35,053 bases of DNA from positions 1 through 35,053 of the forward strand of contig JAFGBI010000151.1 of the NCBI GenBank assembly GCA_016933275.1, in the 5' to 3' direction. The DNA is from Polyangiaceae bacterium (GTDB taxonomy: Bacteria; Myxococcota_A; Polyangia; Polyangiales; Polyangiaceae). Shown here in pieces: positions 8,007 through 15,080 of this stretch. The notes under the pieces were generated by a model. That model was given only the letters and a program-made list of their open reading frames with translations, searched no databases and was not told the DNA's origin. The position numbers and the translations under genes are program-made. Within the stretch, counting starts at the first letter, position 1. The number at the start of each line of letters is the position of its first letter.

Positions 8007-8762
8007 TCAGAAGGGAACCGCGTACAGGGGGACGGCACTATCGGTACACCAGATGTCGCTGGCACAGTCCCCGTCCGCACAGTCGTAGAGACCGTCGCCG
8101 TCGTCGTCCTGCCCGTTCATGCAGACGACTTCTATCGGGGTGGCGTAGCGCTGCCCCAGGCAGTTCACGGCCTCGGCACAGTCCGGATCACCGCAATCCA
8201 TGGCCCAATCGCCGTCGTCGTCGAGGTTGTTGGTGCAGTCCTCGATGGGGGCACTGTAGATCGCCTGACCTGCACAGGGAGCACTCCCGACACAGTCGGC
8301 GTCGTCGCAATCGATCCGACCGTCCATGTCGTCGTCCACCAGGTTCTGGCAGTTGGCTTCGTAGGGGATGCCATAGGCCGGTTGGAGGCAGTACGAAAGG
8401 CAGTCGGCGTCGTCACAGTCGGCCAGGCCATCGACGTCGTTGTCGACCTCGTCGAAGCAGGTCACGGTACAGTCCTGATCCGCGCCGCACTCGCTCGACG
8501 GGCCATGACCTCCGGTCCCGCCCGTGGCGCCGCCGCCCGCGCCGCCAGTGTGGGCGCCGCCGCCGACGCCGCCAGTCGCCTGGTTTCCCCCGGATCCGTC
8601 CGTGGTGTCGGGTTCAGCGACGTCGCCTCCGCAACCTGCCAGAAGGGCTGCGCCGATCGCGATCGAAGATGCCACGAGGCAGCGTTGCCAGCGCTGGTCG
8701 AGCTCCGCGATCCGAACTCCAATGAGGGCTCGAAGGCGATCTGAATGGGGGTTTCGAGACAT
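8007..8762 (-). CDS. Lipoprotein with four DxDxDG-type Cys repeats, 251 aa
   Basis: ATG 8762 is chosen because GGAGGAG lies 5 nt upstream; it gives a long basic N-region followed by SSIAIGAALLAGC, with the lipobox Cys at about residue 44. A GGVGGG/GGATGG linker follows. The mature part has four repeats of about 40 residues, each with a core like CQNLVDDDMDGRIDCDDADC, CTNNLDDDGDWAMDC or CMNGQDDDGDGLYDC. These resemble the MopE/thrombospondin-type-3 putative metal-binding motif, so calcium binding plus one or two disulfides per repeat is likely. No enzyme domain is present. It is probably a surface structural or adhesive protein. Confidence 0.85.
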   Translation of the reverse strand: MSRNPHSDRLRALIGVRIAELDQRWQRCLVASSIAIGAALLAGCGGDVAEPDTTDGSGGNQATGGVGGGAHTGGAGGGATGGTGGHGPSSECGADQDCTVTCFDEVDNDVDGLADCDDADCLSYCLQPAYGIPYEANCQNLVDDDMDGRIDCDDADCVGSAPCAGQAIYSAPIEDCTNNLDDDGDWAMDCGDPDCAEAVNCLGQRYATPIEVVCMNGQDDDGDGLYDCADGDCASDIWCTDSAVPLYAVPF

Positions 8763-9299
8763 CTGGACTCCTCCGCTGAAACACGCCCATGACTCTACCA
8801 TACTCTAGCGCCGTTCGCCCTTCGCCGCGCTGAGATACGTACATCCACGGGGCGGGTCGCGCTTTTTGAAGGAACCGGGAACCCAGGCGAAACGTCCCGG
8901 GCAGCGAGGACGAGAAGAGCCCCATGAAGCGGAGACGCCGCCACAATCCCGACGAGGGCCACCGCAGGGGTCGGGGCGCCGCCGCGGGCCACAGCCGCCG
9001 GAGAGCCGACCCGGTCGGGCCGCGGAAGAAGGGGGCCGAGCCGAGCCGAGCAGCCTCCCCGCACCCCTGGGACCAGCGTGCTCCCTTCCCCCTGCGGCCC
9101 GCGGATCCGTTCGACGGCCTGCCCTGGCTCGCGCCGGCCACGCCCTTCGGGTTGCTCATAGCCCTCTTCGTGACGACGCTGGCACCTTTTCGGTAGCCGA
9201 CGGCGACGCCGGTGAGCTGAGGACCGCTGCGCTGAACGGAGGGGTGCCGCACCCGCCTGGATGCCCGATCTTCTCCTGCTCGTGCGCGCCTCCGCCGCG
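8763..9299. other. Gene-poor stretch upstream of the DxDxDG lipoprotein
   Basis: About 540 bp of GC-rich sequence. Minus-strand frames cross it as a continuation of the broken lipoprotein beginning at 9519, but they are Arg/Pro-rich and show no domain. The promoter of the gene starting at 8762 should lie at the left end. I see no repeats or RNA. Confidence 0.4.
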
Positions 9300-9519
9300 C
9301 TCCCGTTCGGCCCGTCGCCGGCGCGGCGCGTGGATCTCCTCCCGTCGTTTCGCCCGTCGCCGGCGCCGCTCCGGTGCCGCCCGTCGGCACCCCCCCCGTC
9401 TGTCCCTCCGATTCTGCCCCCGCACTCCCACAGGCGGCCGCCATCGAGGCACACGCGAAGAAGACCGCACACCCGGCACGACTTCGATTCGAAAAGGGAG
9501 CTATGGATGAGCGCGGCAT
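9300..9519 (-). pseudogene. Broken lipoprotein: signal peptide and linker only
   Basis: From ATG 9519 the frame reads MPRSSIAPFSNRSRAG, then a hydrophobic stretch with lipobox A-A-A-C, then GQTGGVPTGGTGAAP, the usual start of a linker lipoprotein. Within about 70 codons the linker turns into Arg-rich sequence with no domain, and the frame then runs on into the unrelated gene at 8007-8762. None of the three frames continues convincingly. I read this as a decayed or truncated lipoprotein gene; the right end of the remnant is arbitrary. Confidence 0.45.
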
Positions 9520-9572
9520 GGGCCAGACCTCGTCAGAGTGCGGCACAACACAGCCAGAGCGAAACCTGTAAT

Positions 9573-9608
9573 GATCCCCCTCGCGGACTGAGCGGTTCGC
9601 GAGGGATC
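9573..9608 (-). terminator. Hairpin downstream of the CE15 gene
   Basis: GATCCCCCTCGCG pairs with CGCGAGGGATC (small bulge) around a loop of about 12 nt, starting about 38 nt beyond the stop of the minus-strand CE15 gene at 9647. A strong GC stem at this place suggests a transcription terminator, though no U tract follows. Confidence 0.5.
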
Positions 9609-9646
9609 CCAGCCGCGCGCCAGGTGGCGACCGCCGGCCCGGCTCG

Positions 9647-11491
9647 TCAATCGGCCCCGTCCGCGACGAGGTCGTCTGCCAGCGAAGGGGTGTCCCAGGT
9701 AATCCACTCCGACACGTTGAGCGAACCGTTCGCGCCGACCTCGATCGTCCCGGGCCCGTCCCCCTCGTGCTTCAGGAACACCGCGATGCTCTCGACCAGG
9801 AGATCGGTGTACTCGTTCTTGTTCGAGCAGTGGGCGGTGTCGGATACGTTCGAGTGGTAGTTGACATTCCCCTCCACGCCCAGCGCCTTGTAGACCTCGG
9901 CGCCGGCCACGGTGGCGGCGTGTCCTGCCGGCGCGCCCATCTGGGCTTGGTGGGGGTTCTCGAGGACGAGCAGGCCACGCGGGGCGATCATGGCGACCAG
10001 GGAATGGCTGTCGATAGGGAGCTTGACGGCGTTCGAGGTGCCGCCATTGTACACGAATGGCTCGAAGTTGTTGCAGAGCCAGTTGAGTCCGTAGTGGTTG
10101 TGGTCCGTCCGCTCCTGGCCCAGGATGTCGACGATGCGGTAGGCGGGGACGCCAGCGGTGCTCGTCTCTTGGGGGATCGTCAAGGCGATTCGGTCATCGA
10201 AGACCCCGATGGCGAAGGCACCCTTTCCGTTGCGCGAGCACCCCGTGACCCCGAGCCCGGTGGGGTCGATGATGTCGGCCCCCGAGGCCTGGAGGACGTC
10301 GATGATTCGACTGGCACCCCAAGCCCAGGCCATCAACAGGCCTGCCGAATGATTCCCCCCATAGATGTCGTAGAATAGCCCTGGATTGGGTTGGCCGCGA
10401 GATGCCTCCGGCGTACCTTCCGTCCCCACCTCATTGTGGTTGTAGTAGATGACCGCGACGCCTTGCTGCAGGATGCGGCTCTCACCCAACGAGATCCCGC
10501 CGAAGCCGCCCTTCGCACCCACGTTGATGATCGCGGGGAAAGGACCTTGCCCCATGGAGGGCAACACGATTTCGGCGCCAAAGTCGATCTCCTTGCCTTC
10601 GTCCTCCACGTGCACGGAGACGCGATTCTGGGTGACGGTGCCGGTCACGACGTCCGGGGTCGGCTTCTCGCCATAGATGTACTTCTCGGCTTGCTTGCGG
10701 ATCTCCTGCCTTCGGCAGTGCCACTCACTCTTTTTCGTTATCGCCCCGCCATCTATCTTGGTGAAGGGGTCGGGGAACTCGGCGATCTGGGGTAGTTGGC
10801 TCGCGCCCGGGAGCTCTGGTACGACGCAGTCGGCGCTCGTGTTCTCGGGCGCTAGCTCCGCGGTGCCGCCGAAACCCGACGCTCCGCTCGAAGCGTCGCC
10901 TCCCATCCCGCCGGAGTCCGCCCCCCCATCAGCGGGACTACCCCCGGACGCTCCTCCGATCGCTGCGCCACCCGAGCCCGAAGCGCCGCCGGCCGCCCCC
11001 CCCCCACCGGTCTCCGGGCCCGAGCCAGAAGCGCCGCCGGCGGCTGTACCGCCCGAGCCGGACGCGCCGTCCGCGGTTGCGCCGCCCGAGCCGGATGCGC
11101 CGCCAGCGGGCACACCGCCCGAACCGAGGGTGGCACCGGTCCCCGCGCCGCTCGATCCGCCGGAACCCAGCGCCCCGCCGGTTGGCGTGCCACCACCCCA
11201 CCCGGCACCACCGGAAAGCCGGCCGCCGTCAGCCGTGCCGCCGATCCCGGCCCCGCCACCCGTGCTCGCACCACCCGTCGCCTGGCCCCCCGTCCCGGGT
11301 TCGGGTCCGTTGCACAGACACTCGCCCCACAGATGGTCGGTGGAGCATCGTTGCTCCCCCACGCAGTCGTCTGCGCCCAGACAGGTGCGGCGGCTGTCCG
11401 GGTCACACCCCCCGGTCGACGTCTCACTGGAACAGTTCGCGAGCAGCCCGAGCGCCAAGACCCCAAGGGTCAGCCAAGAGAGGTGCGTCAC
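9647..11491 (-). CDS. Glucuronoyl esterase (CE15) lipoprotein, 614 aa
   Basis: The C-terminal 380 residues match carbohydrate esterase family 15, which cuts the ester between lignin alcohols and 4-O-methyl-glucuronic acid on xylan. The signature GVTGCSRNGKGA places the nucleophile at Ser419; the acid follows in TIPQETSTAG (Glu442) and the catalytic His is in VSDTAHCSNKNEY (His554). The N terminus is a lipobox signal (LGVLALGLLANC), then CDPDSRRTCLGADDC, and a long GASGSGG linker to about residue 225. I chose GTG 11491 because it sits just before the hydrophobic stretch; it lacks a basic N-region and an in-frame TTG further upstream is an alternative. The protein is probably lipid-anchored with the enzyme held off the surface by the linker. 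Confidence 0.9.
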   Translation of the reverse strand: MTHLSWLTLGVLALGLLANCSSETSTGGCDPDSRRTCLGADDCVGEQRCSTDHLWGECLCNGPEPGTGGQATGGASTGGGAGIGGTADGGRLSGGAGWGGGTPTGGALGSGGSSGAGTGATLGSGGVPAGGASGSGGATADGASGSGGTAAGGASGSGPETGGGGAAGGASGSGGAAIGGASGGSPADGGADSGGMGGDASSGASGFGGTAELAPENTSADCVVPELPGASQLPQIAEFPDPFTKIDGGAITKKSEWHCRRQEIRKQAEKYIYGEKPTPDVVTGTVTQNRVSVHVEDEGKEIDFGAEIVLPSMGQGPFPAIINVGAKGGFGGISLGESRILQQGVAVIYYNHNEVGTEGTPEASRGQPNPGLFYDIYGGNHSAGLLMAWAWGASRIIDVLQASGADIIDPTGLGVTGCSRNGKGAFAIGVFDDRIALTIPQETSTAGVPAYRIVDILGQERTDHNHYGLNWLCNNFEPFVYNGGTSNAVKLPIDSHSLVAMIAPRGLLVLENPHQAQMGAPAGHAATVAGAEVYKALGVEGNVNYHSNVSDTAHCSNKNEYTDLLVESIAVFLKHEGDGPGTIEVGANGSLNVSEWITWDTPSLADDLVADGAD

Positions 11492-11897
11492 CCTCGGCGT
11501 CGTCCGGGGACCAGCCCGCCACGGAGCGTCACCCCAGCCCGCCTGGCTGGCCGCAGCCCCCCTTCTCCCAGCCAACCTGGCCCCGGACCCTGGTGACCAT
11601 CCGGGGAATTCGTTTCCGTGGGCAGACTCCAAGGACGACGCGGCGGCAAGGCCAACCGGTTGGGATGGTGTTCTCAAGATTCTTCCCTGACCGGCCCTGC
11701 GCGCCAATGATTCGCTGCCCCTGGTCAGAAGTCCAGCGAACCGACGCGTGCTTCCAGGCGTTCGCGGTTTCCAACAGGACCGGATCTTTGCAAAGATGGA
11801 GAAGGGCCTGCAGGCAGGGGGCGGAAGGTGGTGCTGGAACGTAGAATGGGGAGCACCTGCGGAGGCGCTCCTTCCGGCGGGCGTGGGAGAAGGCGAA
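11492..11897. other. Divergent intergenic region, about 400 bp
   Basis: Separates the CE15 gene (minus) from the InlB-repeat gene (plus), so it should carry both promoters. No gene, palindrome or confident promoter boxes were seen. Open frames from both neighbours extend through it without start sites or domains. Confidence 0.4.
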
Positions 11898-12800
11898 ATG
11901 GATACGAACAGAACGATGGTCACCGCAATGGCAGTCCTGGGCATCCTCAACTGGCCGCAGGTCGGCATTGGCGCCCCGCCCACACCGACCGATTCGGGAG
12001 CGAGCGCGGTCATCAAGTACGACGGCAATGGCAATACCGGGGGCAATGCGCCTCCCACGATGAGGCTGGAACAAGGCAAGCAGAAGCAGCGGATCGCCCC
12101 GAATCTCGGCAGACTGACCCGGATTCCCGCGACCGGCAGGGGCGAAGCCTACAAGTTCGGGGGATGGAATACGCGGCCGGACGGACGCGGAGAGGATTTC
12201 GCTGCCGGCAAGAGCGCAACCAGCCTGAGCGGGAAGGGCGACGTGACGCTCTACGCCAAATGGGTACCTTTCGTGCTCCGAGACGTGGGCCCGGCTGGCG
12301 GCTGGGTGTTCTACGACAAGGGCCGGTACTCGAGCGGCTGGCGATACCTCGAGGCCGCGCCGACAGACCAGCCGCGCGGCATGTGGGGCGCGACCAACAT
12401 CACGGTCGACACGGAGCACAACGAAGTGGGGAAGGGCAAGTCGAACACCCAGAGGATGCTGGACAGCCGGCCCCTTGGGTCTCAGGTAGCGAAGACCTGC
12501 GACGACTACAGCGTCGTCCGCGACGGCCGCACCTATGATGACTGGTTTCTGCCGTCCAAGGACGAAGCGTGGCAGATGTGCTGGAACCTCCAGGGGATCA
12601 AGCAGGAACGAAACAACGTAATACAGAATCGCGACGTACCTTCCCCGATTGGCGGCTTCAGCGCACGCGAACCCTACTGGACGTCGACTTCGTATTCCGG
12701 CAATACCTTCGCGTGGAGTCAAGACTTCTCCACGGCGATCCAGTCGCATGGGACGACTCGGCGAACCCGATTCCTGGTCCGGCCGATCCGGGCGTTCTAG
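11898..12800 (+). CDS. Exported InlB-repeat / DUF1566-like protein, 300 aa
   Basis: ATG 11898 is preceded by GGAGAAGG and gives a signal peptide (TMVTAMAVLGILNWPQVGIG-A). Residues about 40-115 form a Listeria-Bacteroides (InlB B-type) repeat: IKYDGNGNTGG at the start, YKFGGWNTRPDGRG in the middle and VTLYAKW at the end. The rest resembles the DUF1566/Lcl C-terminal fold: DVGPAGGWVFYDKG, GWRYLEAAP, DDWFLPSKDEAWQMC and YWTSTSYSGNTFAWSQDF. This architecture is best known from spirochaetes and gut bacteria, so transfer is plausible. Surface binding is the likely role. The TAG stop at 12798-12800 is inside the terminal CTAG of the repeat that follows, so the insertion may have set the C terminus. 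Confidence 0.85.
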   Translation: MDTNRTMVTAMAVLGILNWPQVGIGAPPTPTDSGASAVIKYDGNGNTGGNAPPTMRLEQGKQKQRIAPNLGRLTRIPATGRGEAYKFGGWNTRPDGRGEDFAAGKSATSLSGKGDVTLYAKWVPFVLRDVGPAGGWVFYDKGRYSSGWRYLEAAPTDQPRGMWGATNITVDTEHNEVGKGKSNTQRMLDSRPLGSQVAKTCDDYSVVRDGRTYDDWFLPSKDEAWQMCWNLQGIKQERNNVIQNRDVPSPIGGFSAREPYWTSTSYSGNTFAWSQDFSTAIQSHGTTRRTRFLVRPIRAF

Positions 12801-12956
12801 AGCACCGATCAGGTTGCCAACCGCAACGGCAGCGCTGAAAACGCGTCCATGCGAGGCGAGGACGCGTTTCCAGCGCCACCTCTGGTGAGGTCTGCTGCCG
12901 GTTCGGTGCTCTAGGTCATTGATTTGACGCAGCAATCAACCTGATTGCTGCTCTAG
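12797..12956 (+). repeat. Modular palindromic repeat A-B, copy 2
   Basis: Module A (12797-12914) is bounded by a perfect inverted repeat CTAGAGCACCGA / TCGGTGCTCTAG and contains a 17-bp stem (12832-12848 with 12860-12876; one A-C mismatch). Module B (12911-12956), CTAG at both ends, contains the perfect hairpin GCAGCAATCA-ACC-TGATTGCTGC (12929-12951). The whole unit has 18/20 matching ends: CTAGAGCACCGATCAGGTTG against CTAGAGCAGCAATCAGGTTG. Confidence 0.95.
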
Positions 12957-13112
12957 AGCACCGATCAGGTTGCCAACCGCAACGGCAGCGCTGAAAACGC
13001 GTCCATGCGAGGCGAGGACGCGTTTTCAGCGCCGCCTCTGGTGAGGTCTGCTGCCGGTTCGGTGCTCTAGGTCATTGATTTGACGCAGCAATCAACCTGA
13101 TTGCTGCTCTAG
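12953..13112 (+). repeat. Modular palindromic repeat A-B, copy 3 (tandem)
   Basis: Tandem copy of the preceding unit at a period of exactly 156 bp, sharing one CTAG. The internal stem (12988-13004 with 13016-13032) is perfect here because the right arm reads TTTTCAGC instead of TTTCCAGC, restoring the pair that is mismatched in copy 2. Very few other bases differ. Confidence 0.95.
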
Positions 13113-13374
13113 GTGATCTCCGTCTTCGGCGCGCCGACTCGCGAGCCCGATTCCGACGTCGTCCCGCCGATCCTTCGGGGACTCTCGCTACGCACCAGGG
13201 CGGCGCATCTCCCGCAGGGTGACCACATCCTCGTCCGCCAAACCGCGTCCTTCGAACGCAGCTTCCTGGCCACCCTGACCAGCGCCCGCTACGGCGGCGT
13301 CACGCCATCGATCACCACGGCGCCACGGGCCGACCCTCGTAACCCACGGCAAGGACCGCCGAAGGGGTCTCGCC

Positions 13375-14712
13375 TCAGAACTGGGAGAGGAAATCCCAGG
13401 TTTCTTGCGGCACCCAGCCTCCGGCGGGCGAAGGAGTGTGGTCCCCAACGAAGATGCAGGCTCGCACGGGGTAGCCCGCCTGGCAGCCGGCGAAATCGAT
13501 ACAAGACGGCTCCTGTCCACTGGGCGTGGGCATGCTCTGCGCCGTACAACCATTGGTTTCTGCAAAGTCGTTGACTTGCGGCACCCCGAACTGCGGGTAC
13601 GTGCACACGCTGTCGTTGGTTCCGTGGGTCATGAAATAGGCAACCGGCTCGTCGTGCCCAACGCACCCGCTCATCGGGCCCCCTGAATGGGCCGCGACGG
13701 CGCGAATGATGTCGCCCGCCGCGCAGGCCATGGCATAGGACATGGAACCGCCCATGCTGAAGCCCTCGCAGAAGATGCGCGACTTGTCGATGCACAGCCC
13801 CTCCTCGAGGTACGCGATCAGCTGGCGCGAGAACTCGACGTCCGCTCCGTTGGAGTTGTTCCAGGCATTGTTGAGCCCGTCCGGCGCGACGAAAACCGTA
13901 CTGCCTTCAGCCAGGTCCCAGAGACCGTAGTAGGGCTGCGCGACGCCGCCGTGGGAGACGTCATTGGCGGACCCGCCCAACCAGTGGTACGAGACGATCA
14001 ACCGATACGGATGGTTGTTGTCGTAGTCGTCGGGGAGCTTGAGGTTGTACTTGCGGCTCGATCCTCCGACGTTGATCGTCTGCCCATCCCCGCTCACGAT
14101 CGACGACGTGGTACCGCAACCGGAGCTCCTGTCGGGATCACCGGTCCCGCCGCCGGTCCCTTCTGCACCCCCGGTCGCGCCCCCATGGCCACCGGTGGTG
14201 GCACCCCCGGTCGCCTTGCCACCCGTTGCCGCGCCGCCGGTATCGGACGTACCGCCCGTCGCCGACCCACCCGTGCCCCCGTCGCCGACACCGCCCGTCC
14301 CTGACCCGCCCGTGCTCGCTCCACCGGTGGTAGTGCCACCCGTAACCATGCCGCCAGTGCCAGAACCCCCGCCGCTCGTTCCACCGGTGACACCCCCACC
14401 CGTGGCCAAACCGCCAATGCTGGAGCCGCCAATACCCGTCCCGCCGCTGCTCGAACCGCCCAAGGTCGGTATCTGGCCTCCGGTCGGTCCGGTCCCACCG
14501 GACGACACACCGCCGCTCGGTGTGCCTCCAGTCGTTATCCCTCCGGTCTGCGCTCCGCTGCCGCCGATCGTTGCACCACCAATGCCGCTGTCGCCACCTG
14601 TGCCCAATTCGCCACCCACGCCGGTGAACGACTCGATGGTCGTGTCGCTCGAGCAGCCGACAACGAGCGTCCCGGAGAGGAGGCAGGAAAGACTCAAACA
14701 CAATGCGCGCAT
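13375..14712 (-). CDS. CE1/LpqC-type esterase lipoprotein, 445 aa
   Basis: ATG 14712 (MRALCLSLSCLLSGTLVVGC, lipobox V-V-G-C at residue 20) follows AGGGGA. A GTGG/GGASTGG linker covers about residues 25-185. The C-terminal domain is an alpha/beta hydrolase of the PHB depolymerase/feruloyl esterase type: YNLKLPDDYDNNHPYRLIV, the nucleophile elbow GFSMGGS (Ser319), THGTNDSVCTYPQFG (acid loop) and, near the end, FVGDHTPSPAGGW carrying the likely catalytic His. In xylan-degrading bacteria this type removes acetyl or feruloyl groups from xylan, and with CE15 and GH10 lipoproteins in the window that is the preferred role. Polyester hydrolysis cannot be excluded. Confidence 0.87.
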   Translation of the reverse strand: MRALCLSLSCLLSGTLVVGCSSDTTIESFTGVGGELGTGGDSGIGGATIGGSGAQTGGITTGGTPSGGVSSGGTGPTGGQIPTLGGSSSGGTGIGGSSIGGLATGGGVTGGTSGGGSGTGGMVTGGTTTGGASTGGSGTGGVGDGGTGGSATGGTSDTGGAATGGKATGGATTGGHGGATGGAEGTGGGTGDPDRSSGCGTTSSIVSGDGQTINVGGSSRKYNLKLPDDYDNNHPYRLIVSYHWLGGSANDVSHGGVAQPYYGLWDLAEGSTVFVAPDGLNNAWNNSNGADVEFSRQLIAYLEEGLCIDKSRIFCEGFSMGGSMSYAMACAAGDIIRAVAAHSGGPMSGCVGHDEPVAYFMTHGTNDSVCTYPQFGVPQVNDFAETNGCTAQSMPTPSGQEPSCIDFAGCQAGYPVRACIFVGDHTPSPAGGWVPQETWDFLSQF

Positions 14713-15080
14713 GTCGGTTCCCCTGGCGAAAGGTGGCGATGCTCCCGGCTTGGTCGAGGGCCGTATCGGTGGCGGCCCGGTCGACGACCTGCTCGACATA
14801 TGCCCTGAAATCCGGGGGGGTGGAGGGGGACAGATCTGTCCCCCCAACCCGGTTCCGGCTCGCTGAGCCCGAAGGCGATGTCGCTGCGGCTCCTCCTGGA
14901 TTGCAACGGTCTCCGTGGCTCGGGCGTGTGCCGCCCCCGGTTGCACTGGAAGACTCCGCCCATTGTGGAACAACACCCGATCCGTCCGGACAGCCCCGCG
15001 GCGCGCTCGGCCCCACCCCTCGCGCTAGACGGCGCCGGCGCCTTGCTGCCAATCTCGAAGGGCCACATCGGAGATCCTCG
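14713..15080. other. Divergent intergenic region with a perfect palindrome
   Basis: About 370 bp between the esterase gene (minus) and the haem-c/PD40/TPR gene (plus). It holds both promoters and the 20-bp palindrome at 14825-14844. Open frames here are extensions without a ribosome site. Confidence 0.5.
14825..14844. promoter_or_regulatory. Perfect 20-bp palindrome
   Basis: GGGGGACAGA followed directly by its exact reverse complement TCTGTCCCCC. It lies about 110 bp upstream of the esterase start (14712) and 240 bp upstream of the GTG at 15081. It could be an operator for the divergent pair or a REP-type palindrome; the GGGGACAG core is also seen in REP sequences linked to IS200-like transposases. 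The sequence alone does not decide. Confidence 0.5.

Noticed and set aside
1962-13112. Similar minus-strand open frames beginning MLRQIN in two copies of the palindromic repeat
   Set aside because: Copy 3 has an in-frame stop caused by a change that improves the hairpin, there is no ribosome site, and the frame fuses to unrelated sequence outside the repeat. I take it as a by-product of the repeat.
13113-13374. Open frame beginning at GTG 13113 directly after the tandem repeats
   Set aside because: No ribosome site or recognised domain, and it continues through the antisense of the esterase gene. It could be a gene remnant, but I cannot support it.
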